DNA of 64,000 bases from Desulfoglaeba alkanexedens ALDC (GTDB lineage Bacteria; Desulfobacterota; Syntrophobacteria; Syntrophobacterales; DSM-9756): assembly GCF_005377625.1 (NCBI RefSeq), contig NZ_CP040098.1, forward strand, positions 992,001 to 1,056,000, read 5' to 3'. Below the pieces are notes generated by a model that was given only the letters and a program-made list of their open reading frames with translations, was not told the DNA's origin and made no database searches. Below, in pieces: positions 55,660-64,000 of this stretch. A program made the translations under genes and the position numbers. Each line of letters opens with the position of its first letter. Position 1 is the stretch's first letter.

Positions 55660-55935
55660 GCACCCAACGTTCAACATCGAATGAAAAACCGGGTTGCATT
55701 TATGTCATTGGGTTGTTTTTAAAGATGAACGTCGAACATCGAACATTGAACGTTCAACATCGAATGAAAAACCGGGTTGCATTTATGTCATTGGGTTGTT
55801 TTTTAAGATGAACGTCGAACATCGAACATTGAACGTTCAACATCGAATGAAAAACCGGGTTGCATTTATGTCATTGGGTTGTTTTTTAAGATGAACGTCG
55901 AACATCGAACATTGAACGTTCAACATCGAATGAAA
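55660..55935. repeat. Tandem array of 83-bp repeats
   Basis: Unit boundaries marked by ATGAAAAACCGGG fall at 55681, 55764 and 55847, with the next ATGAAAAAA at 55930, an exact 83-bp step. This gives three full units plus partial ends. Each unit carries GGGTTGCATTTATGTCATTG, GTCGAACATCGAACA and the palindrome TTGAACGTTCAA. Units differ by single bases or one extra T. Confidence 0.92.
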
Positions 55936-56006
55936 AAACGTGGTACACGCTGAATAAGTTTTAACCATCTCCGGGTCTCCCTAACTTCCTTTTTTCCCAT
56001 TCACCA

Positions 56007-56146
<140 letters not shown>

Positions 56147-56155
56147 AACTCTAGT

Positions 56156-57139
56156 TCATGGCCGATCGGAACGCTCTGGAACAAGGAAATAGGGAGGATT
56201 CTGGGCCATTTCGGGCACCACTTCCGACAGCGGCTTGAAGCGGTGGGAAAACCAGGTCCGCAGAAACCGGTCGTCCGCCACCAGCCGAGGCGGGTCCCCG
56301 GCGCGAATGGGTCTTTCCACCATTGAAATGGGCCTGCCCAACGCCTCTCCCACCACCGCCAAAAGTTCCCGCACAGAAACCCCGGATCCGCCGCCCACGT
56401 TGGAAACGAGCCGTTCCCGGGTATCGAGCACTTCCAGGGCCCGAACATGAGCCAGGGCAAGGTCCATCACGTAGACATAGTCGCGAACGGCCGTACCGTC
56501 CGCGGTCGGATGATCGGTGCCGTAAAGCGTAAACGACCCGCCCGTCAGTGCGGCTCTCATCAGGTTGGGCAGCACATGGGTTTCAGGTTCGTGCGTTTCG
56601 TAAAGTTCGCCTTCGGGATCGTTTCCCACCACATTGAAATAACGAAGCACCGCGTAGCGGATTCCCGCGACCGGCGCCACCGACGAAACCACCTGTTCGC
56701 ACTGCCACTTGGAAAGCCCGTAAGGGTTGGTGGGTTTTTTGGGATGGTCTTCCGCAATGGTATCCACTCGGGCGTCGCCATAGACGGCCGCGGAACTGGA
56801 AAAAACCAACCGCCGCACCTCGGCGCGTTTCATGGCCTTGAGCAGCGCCACCGTCCCGCCCACGTTCACATCGAAATAGACTTCGGGAAGACGCGTGGAC
56901 TCTTCGACGCTCGCCCTGGCGGCGAAGTGAATCACCGCCTCGATCTGAAAGCCTTTGAGCACCCGGAAAAGCGCTTCCTCATCACGGATGTCTCCGAACA
57001 CGAACGGCCCGTATCGCGCCCACGCCAACCGCCCTTGGCTCAGGTCGTCGAAGACCACGGGGGTCAACCCACGGGACTTTAGAAGCTTCGCGGTATGAGA
57101 TCCAATGTAGCCGGCTCCGCCGGTAATCAGAACGTTCAT
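56156..57139 (-). CDS. galE: UDP-glucose 4-epimerase
   Basis: The 327-residue short-chain dehydrogenase-fold protein has NAD site GGAGYIGSHTAK. The catalytic serine lies in VFSSSAAVYG and the YxxxK pair in NPYGLSKWQCEQ. Galactose-epimerase-like segments LRYFNVVGNDPEG and DGTAVRDYVYVMDLA support the GalE assignment. It interconverts UDP-glucose and UDP-galactose for surface polysaccharides. The ATG overlaps the pyrE stop by four bases. The 3' end abuts the 20-copy heptamer array. Confidence 0.92.
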   Translation of the reverse strand: MNVLITGGAGYIGSHTAKLLKSRGLTPVVFDDLSQGRLAWARYGPFVFGDIRDEEALFRVLKGFQIEAVIHFAARASVEESTRLPEVYFDVNVGGTVALLKAMKRAEVRRLVFSSSAAVYGDARVDTIAEDHPKKPTNPYGLSKWQCEQVVSSVAPVAGIRYAVLRYFNVVGNDPEGELYETHEPETHVLPNLMRAALTGGSFTLYGTDHPTADGTAVRDYVYVMDLALAHVRALEVLDTRERLVSNVGGGSGVSVRELLAVVGEALGRPISMVERPIRAGDPPRLVADDRFLRTWFSHRFKPLSEVVPEMAQNPPYFLVPERSDRP

Positions 57140-57735
57140 AGGCGGCTATCCATAGTCGCCCGCCGCCTGCGATGGAGCTTGAAGATTTCGTCTCTGGTGG
57201 CCAGAGCGTCCATGCGGGGGACTTCACGAAGAATGTTTTCCCTGCCGTTCATTTCCTGGCGGTCCACCAGCACCACGGCTCGCACCACTTCCAGGCCGGC
57301 CGTTCGGCACGCCGCGACGGCCTTGAGGGTCGACCCTCCGGTGGTGATTACATCATCCACCACCACCACACGGTCGCCGGGCTTGACCTTGCCTTCGATG
57401 GGCGCGACGATTCCGTGGCCTTTTTCGAGCTTTCGGACCACAAAAGCCTGGATCGGCCGACCTTCCAGCCACGAGGTATAGGCCACAGCCAGCGCGATGG
57501 GGTCGGCGCCCAGGGTGAGACCCCCGACGGCGCGGACGTCACTGTCTCGGATCAGGTCGAAGATCAGGCGCCCGATGAGCACCTGCCCTTCGGGATCCAG
57601 CGTCACGCGCTTGCAGTTGAAGTAGAAGGAACTCACACCCCCGTGAGCCAGTTTGAACCTCGGAGTTTCCGAATACTGGAAGGCGTCCCTCAGGATCAAT
57701 TCCTTGAGCCGTTCCGCCATGGCACCTGGTTCCAT
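57136..57735 (-). CDS. pyrE: Orotate phosphoribosyltransferase
   Basis: The 199-residue protein couples orotate to PRPP in pyrimidine synthesis. The PRPP-binding loop VVVVDDVITTGGST is near residue 122, and FYFNCKRVTLDPEG plus RKLEKGHG are typical. The ATG at 57735 has GGAG seven bases upstream; a second ATG five codons later is possible. galE follows with a 4-bp overlap and the cysteine desulfurase gene is 48 bp upstream, same strand. Confidence 0.92.
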   Translation of the reverse strand: MEPGAMAERLKELILRDAFQYSETPRFKLAHGGVSSFYFNCKRVTLDPEGQVLIGRLIFDLIRDSDVRAVGGLTLGADPIALAVAYTSWLEGRPIQAFVVRKLEKGHGIVAPIEGKVKPGDRVVVVDDVITTGGSTLKAVAACRTAGLEVVRAVVLVDRQEMNGRENILREVPRMDALATRDEIFKLHRRRRATMDSRL

Positions 57736-57783
57736 CCGGTTGCTCCATGTTGCCCGACGACAAGACCTGTACGGTCCATAGTT

Positions 57784-58932
57784 CTAGTAAGGGCGGCCCC
57801 GCAACCGCCGAACCGTTTTCACGATGGATGCCGCCGCCCTTTCGATTTCGTCTTCGGTCGTGAAACGCCCCACTGAAAAACGACACGTTCCCCGCGCCAC
57901 ATCCATGTTCACCCCCATGGCTCCCAGCACATGGGAGACCTTCACCGTTTCCGCGTGACAGGCCGCTCCCGCCGATGCCGCCACATCTTCGAGTTCGGAG
58001 AGGATGCGGTCGGCGGTCAGGCCGCGAAACCCGATACTGGATGTGTTGGGAAGTCTTTCGGCCGACCGGGCATGAATCACGGTTCCCTCCAGGGACTGGA
58101 GCAGGCGCTGTTCCAAGAGATCCCGGAGTCTCGCCGTTCGGGCCGATTCTTCGGCGACCCGTTCGGCGGCAAGGCGGGCGGCGGTCCCCAACCCAACGAT
58201 TTCAGGCACATTTTCCGTTCCGGGGCGCAGACCCCGCTCCTGCCCGGCTCCAAAAAGGATCCTCTGAACCGGGGTACCCCGGCGCACGTACAGGGCGCCG
58301 ACACCTTTGGGTGCATAGAGCTTGTGGCCGGCGACGGTGAGGAGGTCCACGCCGAGGGCGTTCACGTCGACCGGGATCTTGCCGACACTCTGGGCCGCGT
58401 CCGTGTGGACAAAGACACCGCGGCCGCGGGCTACGTCGGCGATTTCAGCTATCGGCTGAATCGTCCCCACCTCGTTGTTGGCATGCATGATGGTAACCAG
58501 GAACGTTTCCGGGCGCAGGCTCTTCTCCAGGCTCTCAACCGCCACTCGGCCCGCTGAGTCCACCGGGAGGAAGGTCACATCCGTGCCTTCTTCCAGCATA
58601 GCCAGGCAAGGTTCGACGACGGCCGGGTGTTCGACCTTGGAAGTCACCACGTGGCGGGCCCGCGCCGACAGGGACCGGGCCACCCCGAAAAGCGCAAGAT
58701 TGTTGGATTCGGTGCCGCCGCTGGTGAAAAGGATTTCTTCGGCTGAACAACCGAGAAGCCCCGCCACCTGCCGACGCGCCTCCTCCACCGCCTCACGCGC
58801 CCTTCGCCCCCAGACATGGGGACTGGACGGATTGCCGAAGTGGCGCCTCAAGTAAGGGATCATGGCCTCGACCACCAGTGGGTCCACGGGGGTGGTGGCG
58901 TTGTAATCCAAGTAGACGGGATCGGGACTCAT
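57784..58932 (-). CDS. Cysteine desulfurase (NifS/IscS family)
   Basis: The 382-residue PLP enzyme mobilises sulfur (or selenium) from cysteine for Fe-S clusters and tRNA thiolation. It begins VYLDYNATTPVDPLVVEAM, with TSGGTESNNLALFG, HANNEVGTIQPI, the PLP lysine at Lys204 (VAGHKLYAPKG) and the catalytic Cys325 (SAGAACHAE). The short loop SAGAACHAE and length indicate class I NifS-like enzymes. No iscU or nifU lies next to it. Confidence 0.93.
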   Translation of the reverse strand: MSPDPVYLDYNATTPVDPLVVEAMIPYLRRHFGNPSSPHVWGRRAREAVEEARRQVAGLLGCSAEEILFTSGGTESNNLALFGVARSLSARARHVVTSKVEHPAVVEPCLAMLEEGTDVTFLPVDSAGRVAVESLEKSLRPETFLVTIMHANNEVGTIQPIAEIADVARGRGVFVHTDAAQSVGKIPVDVNALGVDLLTVAGHKLYAPKGVGALYVRRGTPVQRILFGAGQERGLRPGTENVPEIVGLGTAARLAAERVAEESARTARLRDLLEQRLLQSLEGTVIHARSAERLPNTSSIGFRGLTADRILSELEDVAASAGAACHAETVKVSHVLGAMGVNMDVARGTCRFSVGRFTTEDEIERAAASIVKTVRRLRGRPY

Positions 58933-58948
58933 GGGGGGTCCATTGGAG

Positions 58949-59191
58949 TCAGAAGGCCAGCTGGCCGGACCGTTCGTATTGTTTCCACTCCTTGCGCTTC
59001 AGAGGCCGAAAATCAGTACTCCGGCATCGGGCGCAACCCTGATAACGACCGTCGCTGGACTGACGCCATAGCGTGTACAACAATCCGGGCAGCACCAGGC
59101 AGCACCAGAGCATCATTTCCTTCTTTCGGGACCCCTTGGTCATCTCTTTCGCATCACCGATGTAGCCGCAGGCATTGCAGACGATTTTCAT
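58949..59191 (-). CDS. Small zinc-ribbon protein with one membrane segment
   Basis: The 80-residue protein has a first CxxC (CNACGYIG) and a second (CARCRSTDF) separated by a short hydrophobic stretch (MMLWCCLVLPGLLYTLW). Together they could form a split zinc ribbon around a membrane hairpin. The ATG at 59191 has AAGGAG. It is 17 bp upstream of the cysteine desulfurase gene on the same strand, probably cotranscribed. Function unknown. Confidence 0.72.
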   Translation of the reverse strand: MKIVCNACGYIGDAKEMTKGSRKKEMMLWCCLVLPGLLYTLWRQSSDGRYQGCARCRSTDFRPLKRKEWKQYERSGQLAF

Positions 59192-59332
59192 TCGTGTCTC
59201 CTTTCGCGATCGTTGCCTGGGCCTTTATAATGCTCATGGCTTATGATATCAACCGGATTCAAGATTCCAGAAAGGGTTGTCGGTTCAAGCGGAAAGAGAC
59301 TTCGCCCGCCAGGCACCAAAGGAGGAGCGCCT

Positions 59333-59752
59333 GTGGGACCACGGGTCAGACATGTGAGTGTGGCTTTCACGGGCGGCTGCGTGGGCGCCCTGGTCAATTC
59401 CCTGGTGGCCTGGCATTTCGGCAACATGGAAATTCCTCAGCAGGTGGGCGTGGCCTTGGCACCGGTTTGGACAAAAGGCTTTCTCTATGAGCGGCTCACC
59501 TGGGGAGGCCTCTGGGGACTCCTCTTCCTGCTGCCCATCTGGCGAAGCGGCTTTTGGGTGGGGGTTTTCAGCCGGGGTATCCTTTTCAGCCTGGCACCTA
59601 CCCTGTTTCAGCTGTTCTATGTCTTTCCGGAAGTGTCCGGAAGCGGCCTCCTGGGATGGAAACTGGGCAGACTCACGCCCCTTTTCGTCTTCTTCTACAA
59701 CGCGATCTGGGGCCTCGTGACGGCTCTCTGGATCCGGATCGCCGGGAAATGA
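59333..59752 (+). CDS. Uncharacterised integral membrane protein
   Basis: The 139-residue protein has three to four hydrophobic helices (VAFTGGCVGALVNSLVAW, LTWGGLWGLLFLLPIW, GLLGWKLGRLTPLFVFFYN, AIWGLVTALWI). The GTG at 59333 follows AAAGGAGG by seven bases; longer frames upstream overlap the promoter region of the divergent gene and lack a ribosome site. I do not recognise the family. Confidence 0.65.
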   Translation: MGPRVRHVSVAFTGGCVGALVNSLVAWHFGNMEIPQQVGVALAPVWTKGFLYERLTWGGLWGLLFLLPIWRSGFWVGVFSRGILFSLAPTLFQLFYVFPEVSGSGLLGWKLGRLTPLFVFFYNAIWGLVTALWIRIAGK

Positions 59753-59838
59753 GGGGGCAGTCCTGCGGCGGCTTGACGCCCCCACGCCGAAGGGCTATGG
59801 TGAGTCACAATCCCCCGCAAATGAAAGGCTTATGAGCG

Positions 59839-60363
59839 ATGGCCTCCGATTTCACCTCGGACGGGCTTTCAGCCAGCCTGGAAGATTACCTGGAAGTGAT
59901 CTTCCATCTGGAGAAAGCCAATCGTGTGGCCCGGGCCAAGGACATCGCCGAACAGATGAATGTTCAGCGAGCCTCGGTGACAGGTGCGCTGAAGGCCCTC
60001 GCGGCCAGGGGCCTCATCAACTACAGTCCTTACCGCACAATCACCTTGACGGCGAGCGGGCGCGAGGTAGCTCGGGAAATCATTCGGAGGCATGAGATCC
60101 TGAAGGAATTCTTCACTACCGCGCTGCTTCTGGAAGCGAAACAGGCGGAAGCCAATGCCTGCCGTATCGAGCACGCCATCGGACCGGTGGCCATCGAACG
60201 TCTGGTCCGATTTCTGGAATTCATCAAGCATTGCCCTCGAGCGGGAACGGACTGGCTGGAGGCCTTTGCCAACTTCTGCAAGCACAGCCAGGATCCTCCC
60301 GATTGTGAAGCGTGCCTGAAGAACTGTTTACAGAAACTCTCCGTACTCCCAAAAGAGGCCTGA
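59839..60363 (+). CDS. DtxR/MntR-family metal-dependent transcriptional regulator
   Basis: The 174-residue protein has an N-terminal winged helix (SASLEDYLEVIFHLE, KDIAEQMNVQRASVTGALKAL) and a metal-binding dimerisation domain with EILKEFFTTAL and ANACRIEHAIGPVAIERL, which contains the family C/E/H ligand pattern. It probably senses Fe(II) or Mn(II). The C-terminus has an extra cysteine cluster (CKHSQDPPDCEACLKNC), unlike the SH3 domain of DtxR. Two FeoA-type genes often accompany such regulators, but none is here. Confidence 0.88.
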   Translation: MASDFTSDGLSASLEDYLEVIFHLEKANRVARAKDIAEQMNVQRASVTGALKALAARGLINYSPYRTITLTASGREVAREIIRRHEILKEFFTTALLLEAKQAEANACRIEHAIGPVAIERLVRFLEFIKHCPRAGTDWLEAFANFCKHSQDPPDCEACLKNCLQKLSVLPKEA

Positions 60364-60424
60364 CCGTCTTTCCGGGGGGGGTTATGGCTTTCGGGCGGAT
60401 TTTCGAGCCGCAAGGAGTCGCCGC

Positions 60425-60643
60425 ATGAAAAAGATGTGGATCCAACTGAATCCCGATTACGACTTGAAAGGGTTGGAAGAGAAGCTCAAAGAGATCGGCA
60501 GGATCGAACGCGACCCGCAGGATCCTTCGAAGATTTTCCTCACATTCCACAACCAGTCGGAAAGCGGGATCAAGATGAGCTGTTTTCGCTTATCCGAGGA
60601 CTTCATTCATTATTTCAAAGACTTCGACATGGTCCGGTCATAG
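60425..60643 (+). CDS. Uncharacterised small protein
   Basis: A 72-residue acidic/basic protein (MKKMWIQLNPDYDLKGLEEK...SCFRLSEDFIHYFKDF). No recognised motif. It has AAGGAG before the ATG and follows the DtxR-type gene after 61 bp, so it may be cotranscribed. Codon use is ordinary. Confidence 0.6.
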   Translation: MKKMWIQLNPDYDLKGLEEKLKEIGRIERDPQDPSKIFLTFHNQSESGIKMSCFRLSEDFIHYFKDFDMVRS

Positions 60644-60789
60644 GCCCGTTGAGTGCTTTCCCCGCCCGGTGTCCGCGGGAAGGCCGATGCCGCCCGAAGA
60701 TCCTCGGGCCGTCCCTTACGGCGCGCGCAGAAAACGACGGCACGGCCGTTTCCACCTCCTTTCGTCAGACCTCTCAAACAGCGCTTCCC

Positions 60790-60818
60790 TTGACAAAATC
60801 CCGACATTTTACTATGCT
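60790..60818 (+). promoter_or_regulatory. Sigma-70 promoter of the hrcA operon
   Basis: TTGACA (60790-60795) and TATGCT (60813-60818) are spaced exactly 17 bases apart, and the CIRCE operator starts four bases downstream. Confidence 0.85.
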
Positions 60819-60821
60819 GTA

Positions 60822-60848
60822 TCAGCACTCTTGAGTATTGAGTGCTAA
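60822..60848 (+). promoter_or_regulatory. CIRCE operator for HrcA
   Basis: The inverted repeat TCAGCACTC-N9-GAGTGCTAA matches the CIRCE consensus TTAGCACTC-N9-GAGTGCTAA with one mismatch. It lies between the promoter and the hrcA start, as expected for repression by HrcA with GroE-dependent feedback. Confidence 0.95.
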
Positions 60849-60872
60849 CGCTGGCTTCAGGGGGGGTGGCCC

Positions 60873-61919
60873 GTGACCGAACTGAGCGAACGCAACCGAA
60901 AGGTTCTGGAAGCGGTGATCACCGGCTACATCCAGAGCGGCGAGCCGGTGGGGTCCCGGACCATATCGAAGCATTATGGTCTCAATGTGAGTTCGGCCAC
61001 CGTCCGAAACGTGATGGCCGACCTGGAAGAGATGGGGTTTCTCTATCAGCCCCATACGTCCGCGGGCCGGGTGCCGACCGACAAGGGACTCCGACTCTAC
61101 ATCGATTCCATCATGAAGCTTCAGACATTGGAGCGGCGGGAGCGCGACGAGATTCGACGGGCTTTCCTGGACACGACGGGCGACACCGAAACCCTGTTGA
61201 GGCGAACCTCGAGGGTGCTGGCGCTCTTTTGCAATCAAGCAGGTGTGGTATTGTGGCCGAAGTTGAGCGCCACCCGTTTCAAACACATCGAATTTGTGCG
61301 GCTGCGGCCGCGGCAGATCCTTGTGGTGCTGATTTCCCACTCGGGCCTGGTCCACCACAGCCAGCTCGACTGGGATGAAGATCTCGATCAGAACACGCTC
61401 GACAAGTACAGTCGCTACGTAAACGAAATCCTACAGGATGTCCCGCTGGTGGAGATCACCCAGCGACTTCTGAAAGAGATGGAAAGCGAAAAGGCGCTCT
61501 TTGACGAGCTCTTTTCAAAGGCTCTCGAGATCAGCCGGCGTGCTTTTCAGGGAAACCTTGAAAGTGCGGACCTTCACATCGAAGGGCGGACGAACCTCTT
61601 GAACAATCCAGAATTCGCCGATGTAGAACGGATGCGGCGCATCTTGGAAGCGTTCGAGGACAAGTCGAGGATCATACGGCTTCTCGACAGGGCGCTGAAA
61701 CCCGAAGAAAACGTCCACATCATCCTCGGACCCGAAAGCGAGGTGCAGGAGCTTCATGAAGTGAGCCTGATTTCGTCCCCTTACCGTCGAGGCGACACGG
61801 TGCTCGGAGTTTTAGGAGTGATCGGGCCCATGCGCATGGATTACTCCCGCATCATCCCTATCGTGGAATTCACCGCTTCGTTCCTCAGCGAACTGCTCGA
61901 AGAGCCGTGGGAGGACTGA
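60873..61919 (+). CDS. hrcA: Heat-inducible transcription repressor HrcA
   Basis: The 348-residue protein starts at GTG. The winged helix reads ELSERNRKVLEAVITGYIQS and SATVRNVMADLEEMGFLYQPH, and the central and C-terminal parts match HrcA (HTSAGRVPTDKGLRLYIDS, YRRGDTVLGVLGVIGPMRMDYSR). It binds CIRCE as a dimer and is released on heat shock. The gene is directly under a CIRCE site and leads the grpE-dnaK genes. Confidence 0.97.
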   Translation: MTELSERNRKVLEAVITGYIQSGEPVGSRTISKHYGLNVSSATVRNVMADLEEMGFLYQPHTSAGRVPTDKGLRLYIDSIMKLQTLERRERDEIRRAFLDTTGDTETLLRRTSRVLALFCNQAGVVLWPKLSATRFKHIEFVRLRPRQILVVLISHSGLVHHSQLDWDEDLDQNTLDKYSRYVNEILQDVPLVEITQRLLKEMESEKALFDELFSKALEISRRAFQGNLESADLHIEGRTNLLNNPEFADVERMRRILEAFEDKSRIIRLLDRALKPEENVHIILGPESEVQELHEVSLISSPYRRGDTVLGVLGVIGPMRMDYSRIIPIVEFTASFLSELLEEPWED

Positions 61920-62043
61920 AATTTGACGGGGAGGGGTGATTCCTATTGCACGTTGGAGAAATGTTCTTAACGTATAGGGCGTGAAAGTCAGCCGCAGGCT
62001 TGAGCCTTGTCGAAAGCCGGCGTCGAGAGGAGGAAGGAGGCCG

Positions 62044-62682
62044 ATGGCCGAAAAGACCATGAATCACAACGAGCAGGAAGAGATGGTTCCGGCGGTTGGT
62101 GAGGGCGGCCGGGAGTCCGCGAAGGCTTTTGATCCGGAGACGGCAACCCGCGAGGACTGGGAAGCTCTCCTGGCCCGCAAAGATCAAGAGATCGCTGAAC
62201 TCAAGGACAAGATGCTCCGACTCGCCGCCGACATGGAAAACACGCGCAAGCGGCTGGAACGGGAACGCAGCGAAGCCATCTGCTTCGCCAATGAGAGTAT
62301 CTTGCGTGAGCTGCTCAGCGTGGTCGACAACCTGGAGCGGGCCATTCAGCATGGGGAATCCGAATCGGATCCGGAGCGTCTCCTGGAAGGGGTTCGGATG
62401 ACCCACAAGAATTTCCTGGACATTTTGGCCAAGTTCGGGTGCACGCCTTTCGAATCCCGGGGAAAGAGCTTCGATCCCAACTTCCATGAAGCGATCCTGC
62501 AACAGGAGAGCAGGGATCATCCTCCGAACACCGTGATCGCGGAGTATCAGAAAGGGTATCTGCTGAACGAACGCCTGCTCAGGCCGGCCCTGGTGGTGGT
62601 GTCCAGGGCGCAGGATGACTCCGGCCGGGATGCGCCGGCAGGATCCGAACCGAACGCGACTGCGCCGCAGACGGGAGAGTGA
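62044..62682 (+). CDS. grpE: Nucleotide exchange factor GrpE
   Basis: The 212-residue protein has a long coiled coil in the first half (LARKDQEIAELKDKMLRLAAD), followed by FANESILRELLSVVDNLERA, FGCTPFESRGKSFDPNFHEAI and the terminal beta domain GYLLNERLLRPALVVVS. It releases ADP from DnaK. The ATG at 62044 follows AAGGAGG. The 3' tail is low-complexity. It is 131 bp before dnaK. Confidence 0.96.
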   Translation: MAEKTMNHNEQEEMVPAVGEGGRESAKAFDPETATREDWEALLARKDQEIAELKDKMLRLAADMENTRKRLERERSEAICFANESILRELLSVVDNLERAIQHGESESDPERLLEGVRMTHKNFLDILAKFGCTPFESRGKSFDPNFHEAILQQESRDHPPNTVIAEYQKGYLLNERLLRPALVVVSRAQDDSGRDAPAGSEPNATAPQTGE

Positions 62683-62813
62683 TCGCGGGAACCGCGGTCC
62701 TGGTGCGGACGGTTTGCCCGAAGCACCGACTCATTAGAGATCTTCAACGTTCTTGCTGTTTATGACACCTTGGATCGCTGGATCAGCCAAGTCACTGAAG
62801 GAGGCATTAGCCC

Positions 62814-64000
62814 ATGGGAAAAGTCATTGGAATCGACCTTGGAACAACCAACTCGGTGGTTGCCATCATGGAGGGCAAGGAACCGAAGGTCCTCACCAAC
62901 TCGGAAGGGGGCCGGACCACGCCGTCTGTGGTCGCTTTTACGGAAAGCGGCGAACGATTGGTGGGTCAGGTGGCCAAGCGCCAGGCCATCACCAACCCGG
63001 AAAATACGGTTTTCGCCGTGAAGAGGCTGATCGGGCGCAAATTCAAATCCCCCGAAGTACAGCACGATACCAAGATCCTGCCCTACAAGATCGTGGAGGG
63101 TCCCAACGGCGACGCTTATATCCACATCCGGGGGCGAGACTACAGCCCGACGGAGATTTCCGCGTTTATCCTCACCAAGATGAAGCAGACCGCGGAAGAT
63201 TACTTGGGCGAGAAGGTGACCGACGCGGTCATCACGGTTCCGGCCTATTTCAATGACAGTCAACGCCAGGCCACCAAGGACGCCGGGAAAATCGCCGGCT
63301 TGAACGTTCTTCGAATCATCAACGAACCCACCGCCGCGTCGCTCGCCTACGGTCTGGACAAGAAAAAAGACGAAAAGATCGCTGTGTTCGACCTGGGTGG
63401 AGGAACCTACGACATCTCCATCCTCGAAATCGGCGACGGGGTCTTCGAAGTGAAGGCCACCAACGGCGACACTCACCTGGGTGGTGAGGATTTCGATCAG
63501 CGGATCATCGACTGGCTGGCCGACGAATTCAGGAAAGATCAGGGGATCGACCTTCGAAAGGACAAGATGGCTCTCCAGCGGCTGAAGGAAGCGGCGGAGA
63601 AGGCCAAGATGGAGCTCTCGACCGCCACCGAGACGGACATCAATCTGCCGTTCATCACGGCGGACGCTTCGGGCCCCAAACACCTGAACACGAAGCTCAC
63701 GCGGGCCAAGATGGAAGCCCTCGTGGAGGACATTCTGGACCGGCTGGTGCCGCCGATGGAAATGGCGCTCAAGGATGCGGGCCTGACGCGCCGGGACATC
63801 GATGAGGTGATCTTGGTGGGCGGTATGACCCGCATGCCGCGCGTGCAGAAGAAGGTCCAAGACTTCTTCGGCAAAGAACCGCACAAAGGCGTGAACCCCG
63901 ACGAGGTGGTGGCGATCGGTGCCGCCATTCAGGGGGCGGTTCTCACCGGCGACGTGAAAGACGTGCTTCTACTTGATGTCACGCCGCTGTCTCTCGGCAT
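62814..64000 (+). CDS. dnaK: Chaperone DnaK (3' end off window)
   Basis: The first 395 residues of Hsp70 are present. They include phosphate-binding loop [26 protein letters not shown] (residues about 194-205), [13 protein letters not shown] and [11 protein letters not shown]. The nucleotide-binding domain is complete to about residue 380 and the start of the linker region is reached. AAGGAGG precedes the ATG at 62814. Confidence 0.97.
   Translation, partial: MGKVIGIDLGTTNSVVAIMEGKEPKVLTNSEGGRTTPSVVAFTESGERLVGQVAKRQAITNPENTVFAVKRLIGRKFKSPEVQHDTKILPYKIVEGPNGDAYIHIRGRDYSPTEISAFILTKMKQTAEDYLGEKVTDAVITVPAYFNDSQRQATKDAGKIAGLNVLRIINEPTAASLAYGLDKKKDEKIAVFDLGGGTYDISILEIGDGVFEVKATNGDTHLGGEDFDQRIIDWLADEFRKDQGIDLRKDKMALQRLKEAAEKAKMELSTATETDINLPFITADASGPKHLNTKLTRAKMEALVEDILDRLVPPMEMALKDAGLTRRDIDEVILVGGMTRMPRVQKKVQDFFGKEPHKGVNPDEVVAIGAAIQGAVLTGDVKDVLLLDVTPLSLG

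Overview
The window looks like chromosomal DNA of a GC-rich, anaerobic, free-living Gram-negative bacterium. The best guess is a Desulfobacterota/Thermodesulfobacteriota (former Deltaproteobacteria) member of the Syntrophobacter type. This is inferred from the gene set: a selenocysteine formate dehydrogenase, a tungsten/molybdenum-linked FmdE fusion, the CODH maturation ATPase CooC, hydrogenase maturation genes, GTP cyclohydrolase FolE2, an archaeal-type glutamate synthase, a LonB-like protease, two chemoreceptors and an hrcA-grpE-dnaK operon under CIRCE. No ribosomal RNA lies in the window to settle the taxonomy.

Layout. 1-1.9 kb: 3'-truncated acnA and a NUDIX hydrolase (minus). 2-2.5 kb: repeat island. 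2.7-4.0 kb: YihY-type membrane protein. 4.0-4.5 kb: two divergent gene wrecks (rtcA and a Fur-type regulator). 4.6-11.4 kb: a molybdenum/tungsten locus with an FmdE-MoeA fusion, a ModE-type regulator and a selenocysteine formate dehydrogenase gene cleanly split by an IS21-family element with a 5-bp target duplication. The same palindromic operator precedes both transcription units. 11.5-19.2 kb: two divergent chemoreceptors, initiator tRNA-Met and tRNA-His, framed by inverted copies of a composite repeat. 19.4-27 kb: dCMP deaminase, a fused thymidylate-synthase-like protein, HAD hydrolase, lipase, SdhE, CooC, FolE2 and a kinase fusion. 27.2-28.6 kb: a small AT-richer patch with a DUF4258/DUF2283 pair, an istB remnant and a duplicated-domain protein. 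28.7-42.9 kb: LonB-like protease, YkoF/MTH1187-type protein, TIM-barrel epimerase, cupin, acetoacetyl-CoA synthetase, lysozyme-like protein, FumC, Usp, protein-kinase-like protein, LOG protein and AmpG-like permease. 43.3-51.5 kb: radical SAM protein, hypE-D-F-B-A without hypC, and a CDF transporter. 52-55.5 kb: glutamate synthase domain protein behind a promoter-leader-terminator, a small ferredoxin and a KaiC-like/XRE/cupin regulator. 55.6-56.2 kb: repeat island with an exact 20-copy TTCGATG array. 56.2-60.6 kb: galE, pyrE, cysteine desulfurase, small proteins and a DtxR-type regulator. 60.8 kb to the end: CIRCE-hrcA-grpE-dnaK (dnaK runs off the window).

How the parts fit. ModE, the FmdE-MoeA protein and formate dehydrogenase form a plausible Mo/W-responsive group, but formate dehydrogenase is inactivated in this sequence. 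dCMP deaminase produces the substrate of a thymidylate synthase and sits directly before the synthase-like gene. The hyp genes overlap and probably form one operon. The most unusual feature is the number of dispersed palindromic and tandem repeat islands in the gaps between genes. They fall into at least five sequence families combined in recurring orders. No single unmistakably new system was found. The best leads are the shared ModE-like operator, the repeat islands, the TS fusion protein, the KaiC-like/XRE/cupin regulator and the leader before the glutamate synthase gene.
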